A stretch of 64,000 nt of DNA from Bacteroidetes bacterium GWA2_40_15 (GCA_001768195.1 MENI01000112.1:1-64000); one strand, 5' to 3'. Shown: positions 26,384 to 35,166, numbered from the stretch's first letter. Made by a program: numbers and translations. The notes: generated from the letters alone by a model not told the origin.

Positions 26384-27070
26384 CTACAGACTTGTCATTG
26401 AATTGATAAACTTATTTATCTCTTCCCTTGAGACTCTTTTAAAATCATTTCTTCTTGTGAATGTTTGATCGTTAATTTCCTTACTGTAGACATTTTCGGC
26501 ACTGAAATGAACTTCAGTTGTGCCAAGGTAGAAGAAGAAATCCATCAGGACACCGTCAATATCTTTGAAAGGAGTTGAAACATTTGAGTTTTTTACATCG
26601 ATCTCATCCGTATACCAGATGCTCATAACTTTGCTCCTGTCGGACGGGAATGTCACCTCGGCATTCTGACAGTTAAATCCGCATATCTGAGCTGTCTGAG
26701 AAGTTTTCTTCAGTTCCATACCTTCCATGCCTTCAAATCCCGGAAAGAGTTCTCCCTCTTCAGCCGCATAATAATATTTAATAGTGAAAAGACTGAAGTA
26801 GGTATCGAAAATTCCATCTTCCGGATTTGTAAGGTTTAAAATACCCGAATTTCCAAAGTTAGAAACCATTTCAAATAACAGTTTGTCCTTTTTGAAATAC
26901 ACAACAAGGGTTTGGGGCAGTACCTCCTTTGGCACTCCACCCAGACTGGCAGAATATTCAATTGCGTAATGAATCTCCCCCTGGTTGATGTCTCTGCCCC
27001 CCTTTTCTCTGCAGGAGTAGCTCAAAAAGACAATGAGAAATATAAAAACAGAAATAATGCCGGATCTCAC
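26384..27070 (-). CDS. Lipoprotein of the DUF4412/GLPGLI-like type
   Basis: A 228-residue exported protein with a lipobox FLSYSC (Cys20). The mature part starts QGEIHYAIEYSA and contains repeated beta-rich stretches and the STPFKDIDGVLMDFFF segment. These resemble Bacteroidetes DUF4412/GLPGLI proteins, whose function is unknown. Two cysteines (ICGFNC) could form a disulfide. It has no evident operon partner: ftsK starts 140 bases downstream on the same strand. Lipoprotein nature is clear; the family label is tentative. Confidence 0.6.
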   Translation of the reverse strand: MRSGIISVFIFLIVFLSYSCREKGGRDINQGEIHYAIEYSASLGGVPKEVLPQTLVVYFKKDKLLFEMVSNFGNSGILNLTNPEDGIFDTYFSLFTIKYYYAAEEGELFPGFEGMEGMELKKTSQTAQICGFNCQNAEVTFPSDRSKVMSIWYTDEIDVKNSNVSTPFKDIDGVLMDFFFYLGTTEVHFSAENVYSKEINDQTFTRRNDFKRVSREEINKFINSMTSL

Positions 27071-27371
27071 TTATGTGCTTTTATTATGAATCATGTAAAA
27101 ATAGCAAATTTTTTTAACTTCAGTTCTCAGGTGTGATAATTATGAATCTGATATACAAAAACATGTTGTTTAACATATTTGGGATGATGTCATTTTTAGC
27201 AGTTGCCGCTCTCTGATAACGTTCAATTTGATAGTTTTGCTTTCTTAAGATTCAAGGTTTAATGAAGATGTTAATTCCAGTAAATGGATGAATTGATTTT
27301 CGAGCGATATAAAACTTTTAGCATCACATAATGAGATTTTATTTTCGATTTACCAATGAATATTCAATTTT
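27071..27371. other. Intergenic stretch without a supported gene
   Basis: AT-rich spacer upstream of the lipoprotein gene and the truncated carbamate kinase. The only coding hint is a 24-codon frame at 27142-27216 that looks like a bare signal peptide (ends FLAVAAL then stop). No RNA gene, terminator or repeat was recognised. Confidence 0.5.
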
Positions 27372-27578
27372 ATGAAAAAGAAACTTGCCGTTGTCGCACT
27401 TGGCGGAAATGCTCTTCTCAGGGGCGATCAGACTGGCACCATTGATGAGCAGGAGCAGAATACCACAGAGACTCTTGAAAATCTTGTTTTTCTCATAAAT
27501 GAAGGTTATGATCTGGTGATCACGCATGGAAACGGACCGCAGGTAGGCAATATCCTGATGCGAAATGATGCTCACTGA
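27372..27578 (+). pseudogene. arcC: Truncated carbamate kinase
   Basis: The 68 codons read as the N-terminus of carbamate kinase: KKLAVVALGGNALL (phosphate-binding loop), a gap, then VITHGNGPQVGNILMRNDAH, after which a TGA interrupts the frame. Intact enzymes are about 310 residues, so roughly four fifths of the protein is missing. The following 70 bases carry an unrelated open stretch (27568-27648) and then a half repeat element. The gene lies just upstream of an intact ornithine carbamoyltransferase, its usual partner in the arginine deiminase pathway. A deletion, possibly repeat-associated, is the simplest reading. Confidence 0.8.
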
Positions 27579-27653
27579 GGCATTTAAGCTTGCCGATACA
27601 AAATTCGGTTCAAAGATAACTATGGAGTATGAGGATGAGAAGCGGTAGACCTA

Positions 27654-27698
27654 TTTCATGAACTCACCCCCGGCCCCTCTCTGCTTCGCAAAGAGGGG
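27654..27698. repeat. Half copy of the 11057-11179 repeat
   Basis: TTTCATGAACTCACCCCC followed by GGCCCCTCTCTGCTTCGC and AAAGAGGGG reproduces the left arm of the element at 11057 with small differences. The right arm is absent. Confidence 0.75.
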
Positions 27699-27748
27699 TG
27701 TCAATTGGTAGAAGAATGCCAGGATTGATATGTTAATACTTTTCCACC

Positions 27749-27805
27749 CTTACGCCTTTTGCCTTACGCCTTTTGCCTTACGCCTTTTGCCTTACGCCTT
27801 ACGCC
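27749..27805. repeat. Heptanucleotide tandem array (TTACGCC/TTTTGCC)
   Basis: Eight seven-base units: TTACGCC alternates with TTTTGCC three times, then TTACGCC twice. It lies upstream of the ornithine carbamoyltransferase gene and resembles the array at 23088-23143. Confidence 0.85.
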
Positions 27806-27859
27806 TTATTATAAATATTTCTTATTTTTACCCTCAAATTTTCAAATTTTCAAATTATC

Positions 27860-28861
27860 ATGGCATATAACCTTGGCAACAGAAGTTTCCTTAAACTTCT
27901 CGATTTCAGGCCAGAAGAGATTAAATTCCTTCTTGATCTGGCAGCTGACCTTAAAAAAGCAAAACAGAGCGGTACCGAACAACACAGGTTGAAGGGAAAG
28001 AATATTGCACTTATATTTGAAAAGGCATCAACAAGGACAAGGTGCGCTTTCGAGGTCGCTGCTCTTGATCAGGGAGCGCATGTAACATATATCGGTCCTG
28101 GCGGATCGCAGATAGGTCAGAAGGAATCTATAAAAGATACTGCAAGAGTGCTTGGCCGTATGTATGATGGCATTGAGTACAGAGGCTATGGTCAGGATAT
28201 TGTAGAGGTACTTGCAGAATATGCAGGGGTCCCGGTCTGGAACGGATTAACAAATGAATTCCACCCTACACAGATCCTTGCCGATTTCATGACAATGCTG
28301 GAACATTCTGAGAAACCACTGAACAGGATATCATTCTGCTACCTTGGTGATGCCCGTAATAACATGGGCAATTCCCTCATGGTAGGGGCAGCCAAAATGG
28401 GAATGGACTTCAGGGCTGCTGCTCCAAAACAGTGCCAGCCAGCTGATGAACTGGTTAAAAAATGCCGCGAGATAGCCAAATCCACCGGGGCTGTGATCAC
28501 TATTACCGACAAGGTAACCAAAGCCGTAAAGGGTGTTGATTTCCTTTATACCGATGTATGGGTATCAATGGGAGAACCTGATTCTGTGTGGGCGGAACGC
28601 GTAAGACTGTTAAAACCATATCAGGTCAACATGGATGTTATAAAGAAAACTGGCAACCCGGCTGTTAAATTCCTTCATTGCCTGCCTGCTTTTCATAACC
28701 GCGATACAAAAGTGGGAGAGGAGATTTTCCGGAAATATGGTCTCGATGGGATGGAAGTGACAGAAGATGTATTCGAATCAGACTATTCAATAGTATTTGA
28801 TGAGGCTGAAAACAGGCTTCATACTATAAAGGCGGTGATGGTTGCAACGCTGGGTAGCTGA
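27860..28861 (+). CDS. argF: Ornithine carbamoyltransferase
   Basis: It interconverts ornithine plus carbamoyl phosphate and citrulline in the cytoplasm. The carbamoyl-phosphate motif STRTRC is at 57-62, FHPTQILAD at about 134-142 binds substrate and HCLPAF is at 273-278. The sequence is close to the ArgI/ArcB type ([20 protein letters not shown]). Many Bacteroidales use a distinct N-succinylornithine enzyme for arginine synthesis, so a catabolic role is plausible, supported by the adjacent truncated carbamate kinase. If so, the ATP-yielding step is now missing here. The assignment is secure; direction of flux is inferred. Confidence 0.93.
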   Translation: MAYNLGNRSFLKLLDFRPEEIKFLLDLAADLKKAKQSGTEQHRLKGKNIALIFEKASTRTRCAFEVAALDQGAHVTYIGPGGSQIGQKESIKDTARVLGRMYDGIEYRGYGQDIVEVLAEYAGVPVWNGLTNEFHPTQILADFMTMLEHSEKPLNRISFCYLGDARNNMGNSLMVGAAKMGMDFRAAAPKQCQPADELVKKCREIAKSTGAVITITDKVTKAVKGVDFLYTDVWVSMGEPDSVWAERVRLLKPYQVNMDVIKKTGNPAVKFLHCLPAFHNRDTKVGEEIFRKYGLDGMEVTEDVFESDYSIVFDEAENRLHTIKAVMVATLGS

Positions 28862-28877
28862 AAGGCAAAGGGCGTCT

Positions 28878-29357
28878 TTATGCAATCCACTCTTTCACGA
28901 AATAGAATGTCATAACGAATGAAGCTGCGAGCTTTAATCCTACTCCGGTAAGAAATCCGAGGAGGCTGCCAAAGCCAGCCCGGAGTGCATAGTTTATATC
29001 ATCCCTGAATATCAGTTCTCCTACAAAAGCACCTATCAGCGGGCCTGTTATAAGTCCAAGCGGGCCTAGGAACAAACCTATTATCAACCCAATGGCAGCT
29101 CCCCTGGTACCGTATTTGGAACCGCCGAATTTTTTTGTACCCCATACAGGCACGAAAAAATCGAGTATTGTTACTGTGAGTGCTATAGCTCCAAGAGTTA
29201 TTAATGCAAGCTCAGTGAATTGGCCGAATCGTGTAAGATGAAGTAATATGATTCCAAGAAAACTAAACGGAGGACCTGGCAAAACGGGTACCAGGCAACC
29301 TATTACTCCCATTGCCATCAGGAATATGCCTGTTATCAGGAGAATATAATCTGACAT
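28878..29357 (-). CDS. DUF456 family small membrane protein
   Basis: A 159-residue hydrophobic protein with about four to five membrane helices rich in glycine and proline (GCLVPVLPGPPFSFLGIILL, GLFLGPLGLITGPLIGAFVG). This pattern is diagnostic of DUF456, a widespread inner-membrane family of unknown function with glycine-zipper-like repeats. It converges on argF with only 16 bases between the stop codons. No functional evidence. Confidence 0.8.
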   Translation of the reverse strand: MSDYILLITGIFLMAMGVIGCLVPVLPGPPFSFLGIILLHLTRFGQFTELALITLGAIALTVTILDFFVPVWGTKKFGGSKYGTRGAAIGLIIGLFLGPLGLITGPLIGAFVGELIFRDDINYALRAGFGSLLGFLTGVGLKLAASFVMTFYFVKEWIA

Positions 29358-29395
29358 CCGGAAGTTTGCTAATAAATGATTATGAATATGAAAAC

Positions 29396-29803
29396 CTATT
29401 TCTCTCCCAGGTCATCAAATTCAATACTGGTGAATTCAACTGAAGCAAGAGCAGGTTTTTCGGTTCCGTTATCATTTTCAGCCGATTGGACAGAACCCGT
29501 CGTATCATTTTTCTCATTACCAATATACTCAACTGCATCCTTAAGACCATCAGCAAATTTTTCAAAATCTTCCTTATAAAGAAAGATCTTGTGTTTCTCA
29601 TAATAAACCTTTCCCTCTTTGCCTAATCTTTTCTTGCTTTCTGTGATCGTGAGGTAATAATCATCTTTTCGTGTAGCTTTTACATCAAAAAAATAGGTTC
29701 TTTTTCCAGCCCTTACAACTTTAGTAAAGATCTCTTCCTTAACGACCTTTTCTTCATGACCGCCAATTACTTCCTTAATTCCTGCTGCTTCTTCCATTTC
29801 CAA
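29396..29803 (-). CDS. PUR-family (DUF3276) nucleic-acid-binding protein
   Basis: A 135-residue protein with one PUR repeat: EEIFTKVVRAGKRTYFFDVK, then YYLTITESKKRL and HKIFLYKEDFEKFADGL. Related proteins in Borrelia (BpuR) and Bacteroidetes bind single-stranded DNA or RNA. The C-terminal 35 residues are acidic and low-complexity. The start may be the ATG at 29803 or two codons later. It has its own well-formed predicted promoter upstream and is probably transcribed alone or with the DUF456 gene 38 bases downstream. Confidence 0.85.
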   Translation of the reverse strand: MEMEEAAGIKEVIGGHEEKVVKEEIFTKVVRAGKRTYFFDVKATRKDDYYLTITESKKRLGKEGKVYYEKHKIFLYKEDFEKFADGLKDAVEYIGNEKNDTTGSVQSAENDNGTEKPALASVEFTSIEFDDLGEK

Positions 29804-29836
29804 GTCAGTTATTTATAAGGTTTTCCTTAATACTGT

Positions 29837-29866
29837 CAAATGTAACAATTATTTTTTCAAATCAAA
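29837..29866 (-). promoter_or_regulatory. Candidate promoter of the PUR-protein gene
   Basis: On the minus strand TTTG (29863-29866) is followed after 18 bases by TACATTTG (29837-29844), an excellent match to the Bacteroidetes TTTG-n19-TAnnTTTG promoter. The leader would be about 25-30 bases. Confidence 0.55.
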
Positions 29867-29979
29867 ATGTATGAGGTTAATTGAATTGATTTTGAAAATG
29901 GATCTGTTTAAAGCTAACTACCAGTCTTCATTTTGACTTAAATATTGGTATTGACGTATTGAAGGTATGGGAAAAAGAC

Positions 29980-29987
29980 TATTTTTG
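29980..29987 (+). promoter_or_regulatory. Candidate promoter of the nusB operon
   Basis: TATTTTTG fits TAnnTTTG, with a TTG at 29959-29961, 18 bases upstream, as a possible -33 element. Transcription would start about 20 bases before the nusB ATG. Confidence 0.45.
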
Positions 29988-30013
29988 CAGCGGAAATTCG
30001 ATGTTCTTTATAA

Positions 30014-30973
30014 ATGATAAGCAGAAGATTATTACGCATTAAAGCCCTGATGGCTCTTTATGCCTTTAACCGGAGAGAGGATGACACCCTGCCACAGGCT
30101 GAATCAGAACTAATGTTCAGTATCGGAAAGTCGTATGAACTTTATCATTATCTGCTGCTGCTTGTCATTGATATTGCAGATATTGCGGGTGAAAAAATCG
30201 ACCAGGCACTTCAGAAAAGAATGCCAACCCGTGAAGATCTTAATCCCAGGAGGCGTTTTGTTGATAATGCGGTAATTGATCAGATCAGGAAAAACAAATC
30301 CCTGATAGAATATATATCCTCAAAGAAACTTTCATGGGTCAATAATTCACATATTCCCAGATTGTTGTACAACAGGATGATTGCCTGGGAGGTATATGAT
30401 GAATACATGAAATCGGAAACCAACAGTTACCAGACTGATAAGAAGTTCATAATCAGGATGGTAACTGAACTTTTTGCCGCCTCTGAAGATTTGTCATCAA
30501 ATCTGGAAGAACAAAGTATTTACTGGAATGACGATATGGAGTATATTGCTGCGATGCTTGAAAAAACTCTTAAAAAATTCAAAGCTGATTCCGGGGAAAA
30601 TACAAGCCTGATGCCATTGTATAAAAATGAAGAGGATGCTGATTTTGTAAAAATACTCTTCAGAAAAGCAATACTTCATTCTGAAAAGTGCTCGGAGCTG
30701 ATAGATAAAAACACTACAAACTGGGAGGTTGAGAGAATAGCCCTAATGGATATTCTTGTTATGCAACTTGCTATAACAGAAATACTTGAATTTCCTGAAA
30801 TACCCGTTAAGGTAACTCTTAATGAATATATTGAAATCGCTAAATACTATTGTACCTCCAAAAGCAGTACCTTTGTCAACGGCATTCTTGACAATATTGT
30901 AAAAGAGTTCCGTGAAGCGGGACTTTTTAATAAATCTGGCAGGGGACTGGTAGGCGAAAAGTACCCGGATTAG
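30014..30973 (+). CDS. nusB: Transcription antitermination factor NusB (long Bacteroidetes form)
   Basis: A 319-residue protein about twice the length of E. coli NusB. The N-terminal RRLLRIKALMALYAF reads as a NusB start, and the canonical all-helical NusB domain occupies roughly 190-310 (NWEVERIALMDILVMQLAIT, then the PEIPVKVTLNEYIEIAKYY and STFVNGILDNI motifs). Long NusB with an internal helical extension is usual in Bacteroidetes. With NusE it binds boxA RNA to support rRNA transcription. It leads an operon with DUF1573, yajC, ybbR, coaE and djlA. Confidence 0.9.
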   Translation: MISRRLLRIKALMALYAFNRREDDTLPQAESELMFSIGKSYELYHYLLLLVIDIADIAGEKIDQALQKRMPTREDLNPRRRFVDNAVIDQIRKNKSLIEYISSKKLSWVNNSHIPRLLYNRMIAWEVYDEYMKSETNSYQTDKKFIIRMVTELFAASEDLSSNLEEQSIYWNDDMEYIAAMLEKTLKKFKADSGENTSLMPLYKNEEDADFVKILFRKAILHSEKCSELIDKNTTNWEVERIALMDILVMQLAITEILEFPEIPVKVTLNEYIEIAKYYCTSKSSTFVNGILDNIVKEFREAGLFNKSGRGLVGEKYPD

Positions 30974-30988
30974 AATTTTATATAAGGC

Positions 30989-31414
30989 ATGAAGAGGTTA
31001 TTGACCATATTATCGATTATTGTTGTTCTGATTTCAGGTTGTGGAGGAGGTTCACAAAAGAGCCCTGATAAGAGCGATGCTCTGAATCAGGATACAGGCA
31101 AAGCTGTTCTGGTTTTTATGGAGTATGAGCACAATTTCGGAAAAGTTTCAGAGGGGGAGAAAGTTGCATATATCTTTAACTTTGAAAACAAGGGAACATC
31201 AGATCTTGTAATTTTATCAGCCATAACTACATGCGGCTGTACTGTTCCAAAATATGACAGAAAGCCGATACCTCCCGGAAAAGATGGAAAACTCGAATTG
31301 GTTTTTGACACTGAAGGACGAACAGGAATCCAGGTCAAAACAATAACTGTAAGATCCAATGCTTCCGAGCCGGTTATTACTCTGAGAATAACTGCAGTGG
31401 TGGAATCAGATTAA
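30989..31414 (+). CDS. DUF1573 lipoprotein
   Basis: A 141-residue protein with a lipobox LISGCG (Cys18). The rest is a single immunoglobulin-like DUF1573 domain with FNFENKGTSDLVILSAITTC, the GCTVPKYDRKPIPPG motif and a closing beta strand. The family is very common in Bacteroidetes and Planctomycetes and its role is unknown. Its place between nusB and yajC is a conserved gene order in the phylum. Confidence 0.85.
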   Translation: MKRLLTILSIIVVLISGCGGGSQKSPDKSDALNQDTGKAVLVFMEYEHNFGKVSEGEKVAYIFNFENKGTSDLVILSAITTCGCTVPKYDRKPIPPGKDGKLELVFDTEGRTGIQVKTITVRSNASEPVITLRITAVVESD

Positions 31415-31453
31415 AAACAGACATTTTTGTTTAATAATTAATATTTGTAAACG

Positions 31454-31777
31454 ATGACTAATTTTGCATTTTTGTATCTTACAGGACAGCCTGCCGGTGG
31501 TGCCGGACAGGCAAATCCTCTGGTGACCTTCCTTCCACTGATCCTTGTATTCGTGGTATTCTATTTCTTTATGATCAGGCCACAGATGAAGAAGCAGAAA
31601 GAGATGAGCAACTACAGAAGTTCGCTTAAAAGAGGTGATAAGGTTATAACAACCGGTGGACTTTACGGAAGGGTATATGAAGTAAAGGACAACTACGTCC
31701 TGATGGATGTCGGAGGTGATATTAAACTTAAGGTTGATAAGAACGCCCTTCTTAAAGATCCTTCAGCTGACGAGTAG
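31454..31777 (+). CDS. yajC: Preprotein translocase accessory subunit YajC
   Basis: A 107-residue membrane protein of the SecDF-YajC complex. A single membrane helix (PLVTFLPLILVFVVFYFFMI, about residues 23-42) precedes the diagnostic RPQMKKQKEM and the soluble part with LKRGDKVITTGGLYGRV. Length is normal. SecDF itself is not in the window. It lies 39 bases after the DUF1573 gene in the nusB operon. Confidence 0.93.
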   Translation: MTNFAFLYLTGQPAGGAGQANPLVTFLPLILVFVVFYFFMIRPQMKKQKEMSNYRSSLKRGDKVITTGGLYGRVYEVKDNYVLMDVGGDIKLKVDKNALLKDPSADE

Positions 31778-31805
31778 TCACTTATGACTTTTCATTTACA
31801 CTGTT

Positions 31806-32294
31806 TTGGCAGAAAATGAACAAAGTTACATGGAAAAAAATGAGAAGAAGAAAATAGGTGGCATCAACAGCGATGTTATTGTATTTGCCTTTTTTCTTCT
31901 TCTTGCTTTCTCTCTCTGGTATCTTAATGATCTGGGAAAAGAGACTGAAGCTGACATCAGGTATCCCGTCAGATTTGTTAATATCCCGAAAGGCCGGGTT
32001 CTTTCTGATGATGTGCCTCTCCGGATCAATCTTTACCTGAAGGGCCCGGGTTTTTCAATCCTGAAATTGAAATATACCGGAAAGAAGACACCGGTAACCA
32101 TCGATTTATCCAAAGTAACATACCGAAGAGTACCGGAGAGCAAAGGTCCGGATTATTACATTCTGACTTCAGTCCTGTCTAAAAGTATTACAGTTCAGTT
32201 AAGAACAGATTGCGATGTTACTTCAATAAAACCTGATACTCTTTTTATCACACTCGGAAAGGGAGATATCAACTCCGGCGGGTCCCGGAAATAG
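31806..32294 (+). CDS. YbbR-like domain protein
   Basis: About 154-162 residues with one membrane helix (VIVFAFFLLLAFSLWYL) followed by a short YbbR-type extracytoplasmic region (YPVRFVNIPKGRVLSDD, INLYLKGPGFSIL). YbbR (CdaR) proteins in Firmicutes modulate the diadenylate cyclase CdaA, but this short Bacteroidetes version has no cyclase next to it. The frame opens with TTG at 31806; ATG 31830 is an equally likely start. Conserved neighbour of yajC and coaE in Bacteroidetes. Confidence 0.75.
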   Translation: MAENEQSYMEKNEKKKIGGINSDVIVFAFFLLLAFSLWYLNDLGKETEADIRYPVRFVNIPKGRVLSDDVPLRINLYLKGPGFSILKLKYTGKKTPVTIDLSKVTYRRVPESKGPDYYILTSVLSKSITVQLRTDCDVTSIKPDTLFITLGKGDINSGGSRK

Positions 32295-32343
32295 GAGATA
32301 TCATTATTAAAAAGATGCAAAAGTATTTATTTTTACATTCATT

Positions 32344-32961
32344 ATGAAAACCGGAAAAGGTTCAGCAATTAAGCTCGGTGTAACCGGAGGAATTGGCAGC
32401 GGAAAGACATCTGTCTGCAGGGTGTTCAGCGTCCTCGGAATCCCGGTCTTCTCAGCCGACACAGTAGCCAGGGAGGTGATGGATATCGACACAGGTATTA
32501 TTCTCAGAATTAATACGATAGTTGGAAAAAATCTGTATTCTGATGGCTCTCTTGACAGGAATGAACTTGCAAAACTGATATTCAATAACAAAAAGCTTCT
32601 GGAAAAGGTTAATTCACTTGTTCATCCGGTTGTTTTCAGCCGTTTCCGCGAGTGGGAGAAGAAGCAACTTACACCGTATGTGATAATGGAGGCAGCAATA
32701 CTTTTTGAAAGCGGTGGCTCGGAAGTAGTCGATCGTATAATAACTGTTGTGGCCCCCATTGAGGAAAGGGTTGGCAGAGTTATTCACAGGAGCGATCTTA
32801 CCCGTGAGCAGGTGATGGAAAGAATGAGAAACCAGATGTCTGACAGCGACAGGATAAAACACTCAGATTATGTTATTCAGAATTCTGAAAATGATATGAT
32901 CATACCTTCTGTTCTGAGGATTCATGAAGATATTTTGAAAATGGTTAATAGCAGGGTTTAA
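32344..32961 (+). CDS. coaE: Dephospho-CoA kinase
   Basis: The last step of coenzyme A synthesis: phosphorylation of the 3'-OH of dephospho-CoA. This 205-residue P-loop kinase has [12 protein letters not shown] near residue 14, [11 protein letters not shown] for substrate binding and the lid segment [17 protein letters not shown]. Length is normal. The other CoA enzyme gene in this window, coaBC, is 26 kb away and separately transcribed. The djlA start codon is 6 bases downstream. Confidence 0.95.
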   Translation: MKTGKGSAIKLGVTGGIGSGKTSVCRVFSVLGIPVFSADTVAREVMDIDTGIILRINTIVGKNLYSDGSLDRNELAKLIFNNKKLLEKVNSLVHPVVFSRFREWEKKQLTPYVIMEAAILFESGGSEVVDRIITVVAPIEERVGRVIHRSDLTREQVMERMRNQMSDSDRIKHSDYVIQNSENDMIIPSVLRIHEDILKMVNSRV

Positions 32962-32966
32962 TAAAT

Positions 32967-33695
32967 ATGGGAATGTTTGGAAAATGGCTGGGAGGAGGCC
33001 TGGGGTTTGTTATGGGAGGGCCGATAGGAGGCCTTCTGGGTTTTATCGTTGGCTCGGTAATTGACAGCACCACTGTTAATATATCTGATTCTCCTGTGCG
33101 TTCTGACAGAACTGCGAGGGGTGATTTTGGAATGAGCCTGCTGGTTCTGGTGGCGGCTGTTATGAAAGCTGATGGCGCAGTTGTTAAATCAGAACTCGAT
33201 TATGTCAAACAGTTTTTTGTCAGGCAGTTTGGCCGGGAATCAGCCGGAGAAGCAATTCTCCTTCTTAAGGATATACTGAAACAGGATATTAAAGTGAGGG
33301 ATATCTGTCTCCAGATAAGCAGGAATATGGATTACTCCTCGCGTCTGCAGCTCCTGCACCTTCTCTTCAATGTTTCCCTTGCTGACGGGCAGATCAACCA
33401 GCCTGAAACCCAACTGATTGAAAAGATCTCCGGAGCCCTTGGGATAAGTTCAGCCGATTTTATTTCTATCAGAAATATGTTCATCCCTGAAACCAATTCA
33501 TCCTATAAGATACTTGAAGCGGAACCATCAGCTTCAAATGACGATGTTAAGAAAGCTTACCGTAAAATGGCTATGAAATATCATCCTGACAAGGTAAGTC
33601 ATCTTGGTGATGATTTCAGAAAAACAGCCGATGAGAAATTCAAAAAGGTTAATGAAGCATATGAAAAAATAAAAAAGGAAAGAAACCTGATTTAA
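32967..33695 (+). CDS. djlA: DjlA-like TerB/J-domain co-chaperone
   Basis: A 242-residue protein with a glycine-rich N-terminal hydrophobic segment ([20 protein letters not shown]) that may insert in the membrane, a TerB-like helical domain (about 50-165, [13 protein letters not shown] and [10 protein letters not shown] acidic loops) and a C-terminal J domain with the HPD motif ([12 protein letters not shown]) that stimulates DnaK. This order is that of E. coli DjlA. Last tightly spaced gene of the nusB operon. Confidence 0.88.
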   Translation: MGMFGKWLGGGLGFVMGGPIGGLLGFIVGSVIDSTTVNISDSPVRSDRTARGDFGMSLLVLVAAVMKADGAVVKSELDYVKQFFVRQFGRESAGEAILLLKDILKQDIKVRDICLQISRNMDYSSRLQLLHLLFNVSLADGQINQPETQLIEKISGALGISSADFISIRNMFIPETNSSYKILEAEPSASNDDVKKAYRKMAMKYHPDKVSHLGDDFRKTADEKFKKVNEAYEKIKKERNLI

Positions 33696-33768
33696 CACTG
33701 TTAAATGAAAAAACTTCAATAAAGGAGACGACTTTTAAATACAAGGATTAAATTTGCAAAAAAAAGAG

Positions 33769-34263
33769 ATGATATTAAAAGACATTTTAGCGATTTCAGG
33801 TGAACCGGGTCTTTTCAGGTTCATCGCCCAGGGAAAAAATTCACTTATTGTGGAGCACCTCGAAACAAAAAAAAGAAGCAGTGCATTCGGATCTGCCAAA
33901 GTAAGTTCTCTGGAAGATATTGCGATTTTTACCGATAAGGAAGATATACCTCTGGCTAAAGTTTTTGATCTGATATATGATAAGGAAAACGGGAACCTTG
34001 CAATTGACGGCAAAACTGATGGCAGTAAGCTGAAAGCATGGTTTGAAGAAATCCTCCCGGATTATGATAAGGACAAGGTTTATACAAGCGATATTAAAAA
34101 GATAGCTGTATGGTATAATACTCTTCATAAGCTTAATCTTCTTTTAAAAGAGGAAGCAGAACCAGCATCTGAAGCTGCTGAAACAGAGGTGAGTAAGCCT
34201 GTAAAAAAGGGAAAGGCTGCAACTAAGAAGAAAAAACCGGCAGCTCCTAAGTCTAAAGAATAA
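33769..34263 (+). CDS. DUF5606 family protein
   Basis: A 164-residue cytoplasmic protein. ILKDILAISGEPGLFRFIAQ and the VEHLETKKR stretch are the start of the Bacteroidetes DUF5606 family. I choose ATG 33769 because it gives the family N-terminus, although the frame is open from a TTG at 33754. The last 40 residues are a lysine/alanine-rich tail (KKGKAATKKKKPAAPKSK), which suggests nucleic-acid contact. No function is known. Confidence 0.78.
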   Translation: MILKDILAISGEPGLFRFIAQGKNSLIVEHLETKKRSSAFGSAKVSSLEDIAIFTDKEDIPLAKVFDLIYDKENGNLAIDGKTDGSKLKAWFEEILPDYDKDKVYTSDIKKIAVWYNTLHKLNLLLKEEAEPASEAAETEVSKPVKKGKAATKKKKPAAPKSKE

Positions 34264-34302
34264 TTATCTTCTTTCAATAAAATACCAAGTAATCCAATAC
34301 AA

Positions 34303-35142
34303 ATGAACTTCGGAGGGAATGAGGTCGTTTATGATTATAACGAGTCTGAGATAATCATCCTTCCTGTTCCGTATGATGAGACCAGTACCTGGATGAGGGG
34401 TGCTGATAAGGGGCCTGCTGCTATACTTGAAGCCTCTGTCAATCTGGAGTTCTATGATATTGAAACATCATCGGAAGCCCACCTGAAGGGGATACATACC
34501 GTTGATCCCGTACTTGAAAAGGAGACTCCTTTGAAACTTGTAAATGCAGTATACAACCGTACTTTATCACTTCTGAATGATAAAAAATTCCCGGTCATTA
34601 TAGGAGGAAACCATACCGTTCCCATTGGTGCAATCAGGGCTTTTTCCGGGCACTTCGACAATCTGACAATTCTTCAGCTTGATGCACATGCCGACCTCAG
34701 GCAGGAATATGAAGGATCGGAATTTAATCATGCCTGCGTTATGGCCCGTGCCAGAGAATGCGCTCCAATCGTCCAGGTTGGCATCAGAAGCATGTCGGCA
34801 GAGGAGCTTCCCTTTGCAGATAAAGAGAGGATGTTCTTTTCCTATCAGCTATATTCCGATAAAAAACTTTATTCCAGGGCTCTGGAGATGCTTACTGAGA
34901 ATGTATACATAACCATTGATCTGGATGTGTTTGATCCGTCAGTTATGCCATCTACAGGAACACCTGAACCCGGAGGCCCGGATTATTTTGAGCTTATGCA
35001 CTTTCTGAATGATGTGGTTAAAAACAGGAATGTGGTAGGTTTTGATGTGGTTGAACTTTGCCCGTCGGACTCCAATAAATCTCCCGATTTCATTGCTGCA
35101 AAAATAATTTATCAACTACTCAGTTACAGGTTTGGAATGTAG
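34303..35142 (+). CDS. speB: Agmatinase (ureohydrolase family)
   Basis: A 279-residue manganese hydrolase of the arginase/agmatinase family. Metal ligands lie in GGNHTVP, LDAHADLR and ITIDLDVFDPS, and the MPSTGTPEPGG loop is the agmatinase version of the active-site lid. It would release urea from agmatine to give putrescine. The upstream arginine decarboxylase often paired with it (speA) is absent here, so specificity is inferred. The TAG stop codon is formed by the first bases of a 28-bp palindrome. Confidence 0.88.
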   Translation: MNFGGNEVVYDYNESEIIILPVPYDETSTWMRGADKGPAAILEASVNLEFYDIETSSEAHLKGIHTVDPVLEKETPLKLVNAVYNRTLSLLNDKKFPVIIGGNHTVPIGAIRAFSGHFDNLTILQLDAHADLRQEYEGSEFNHACVMARARECAPIVQVGIRSMSAEELPFADKERMFFSYQLYSDKKLYSRALEMLTENVYITIDLDVFDPSVMPSTGTPEPGGPDYFELMHFLNDVVKNRNVVGFDVVELCPSDSNKSPDFIAAKIIYQLLSYRFGM

Positions 35143-35166
35143 GGACATGCCATGGCATGTCCCTAC
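35139..35166. repeat. 28-bp perfect palindrome, copy 1
   Basis: GTAGGGACATGCCA followed by its exact reverse complement. It lies between the convergent speB and mazG genes and supplies the speB stop codon. An identical core occurs at 47126-47153. It could act as a bidirectional terminator. Confidence 0.9.

Noticed and set aside
27759-27992. Open frame beginning MPYAFCLTPFALRLTPYY
   Set aside because: Another translation of a heptamer array that then overlaps argF out of frame.
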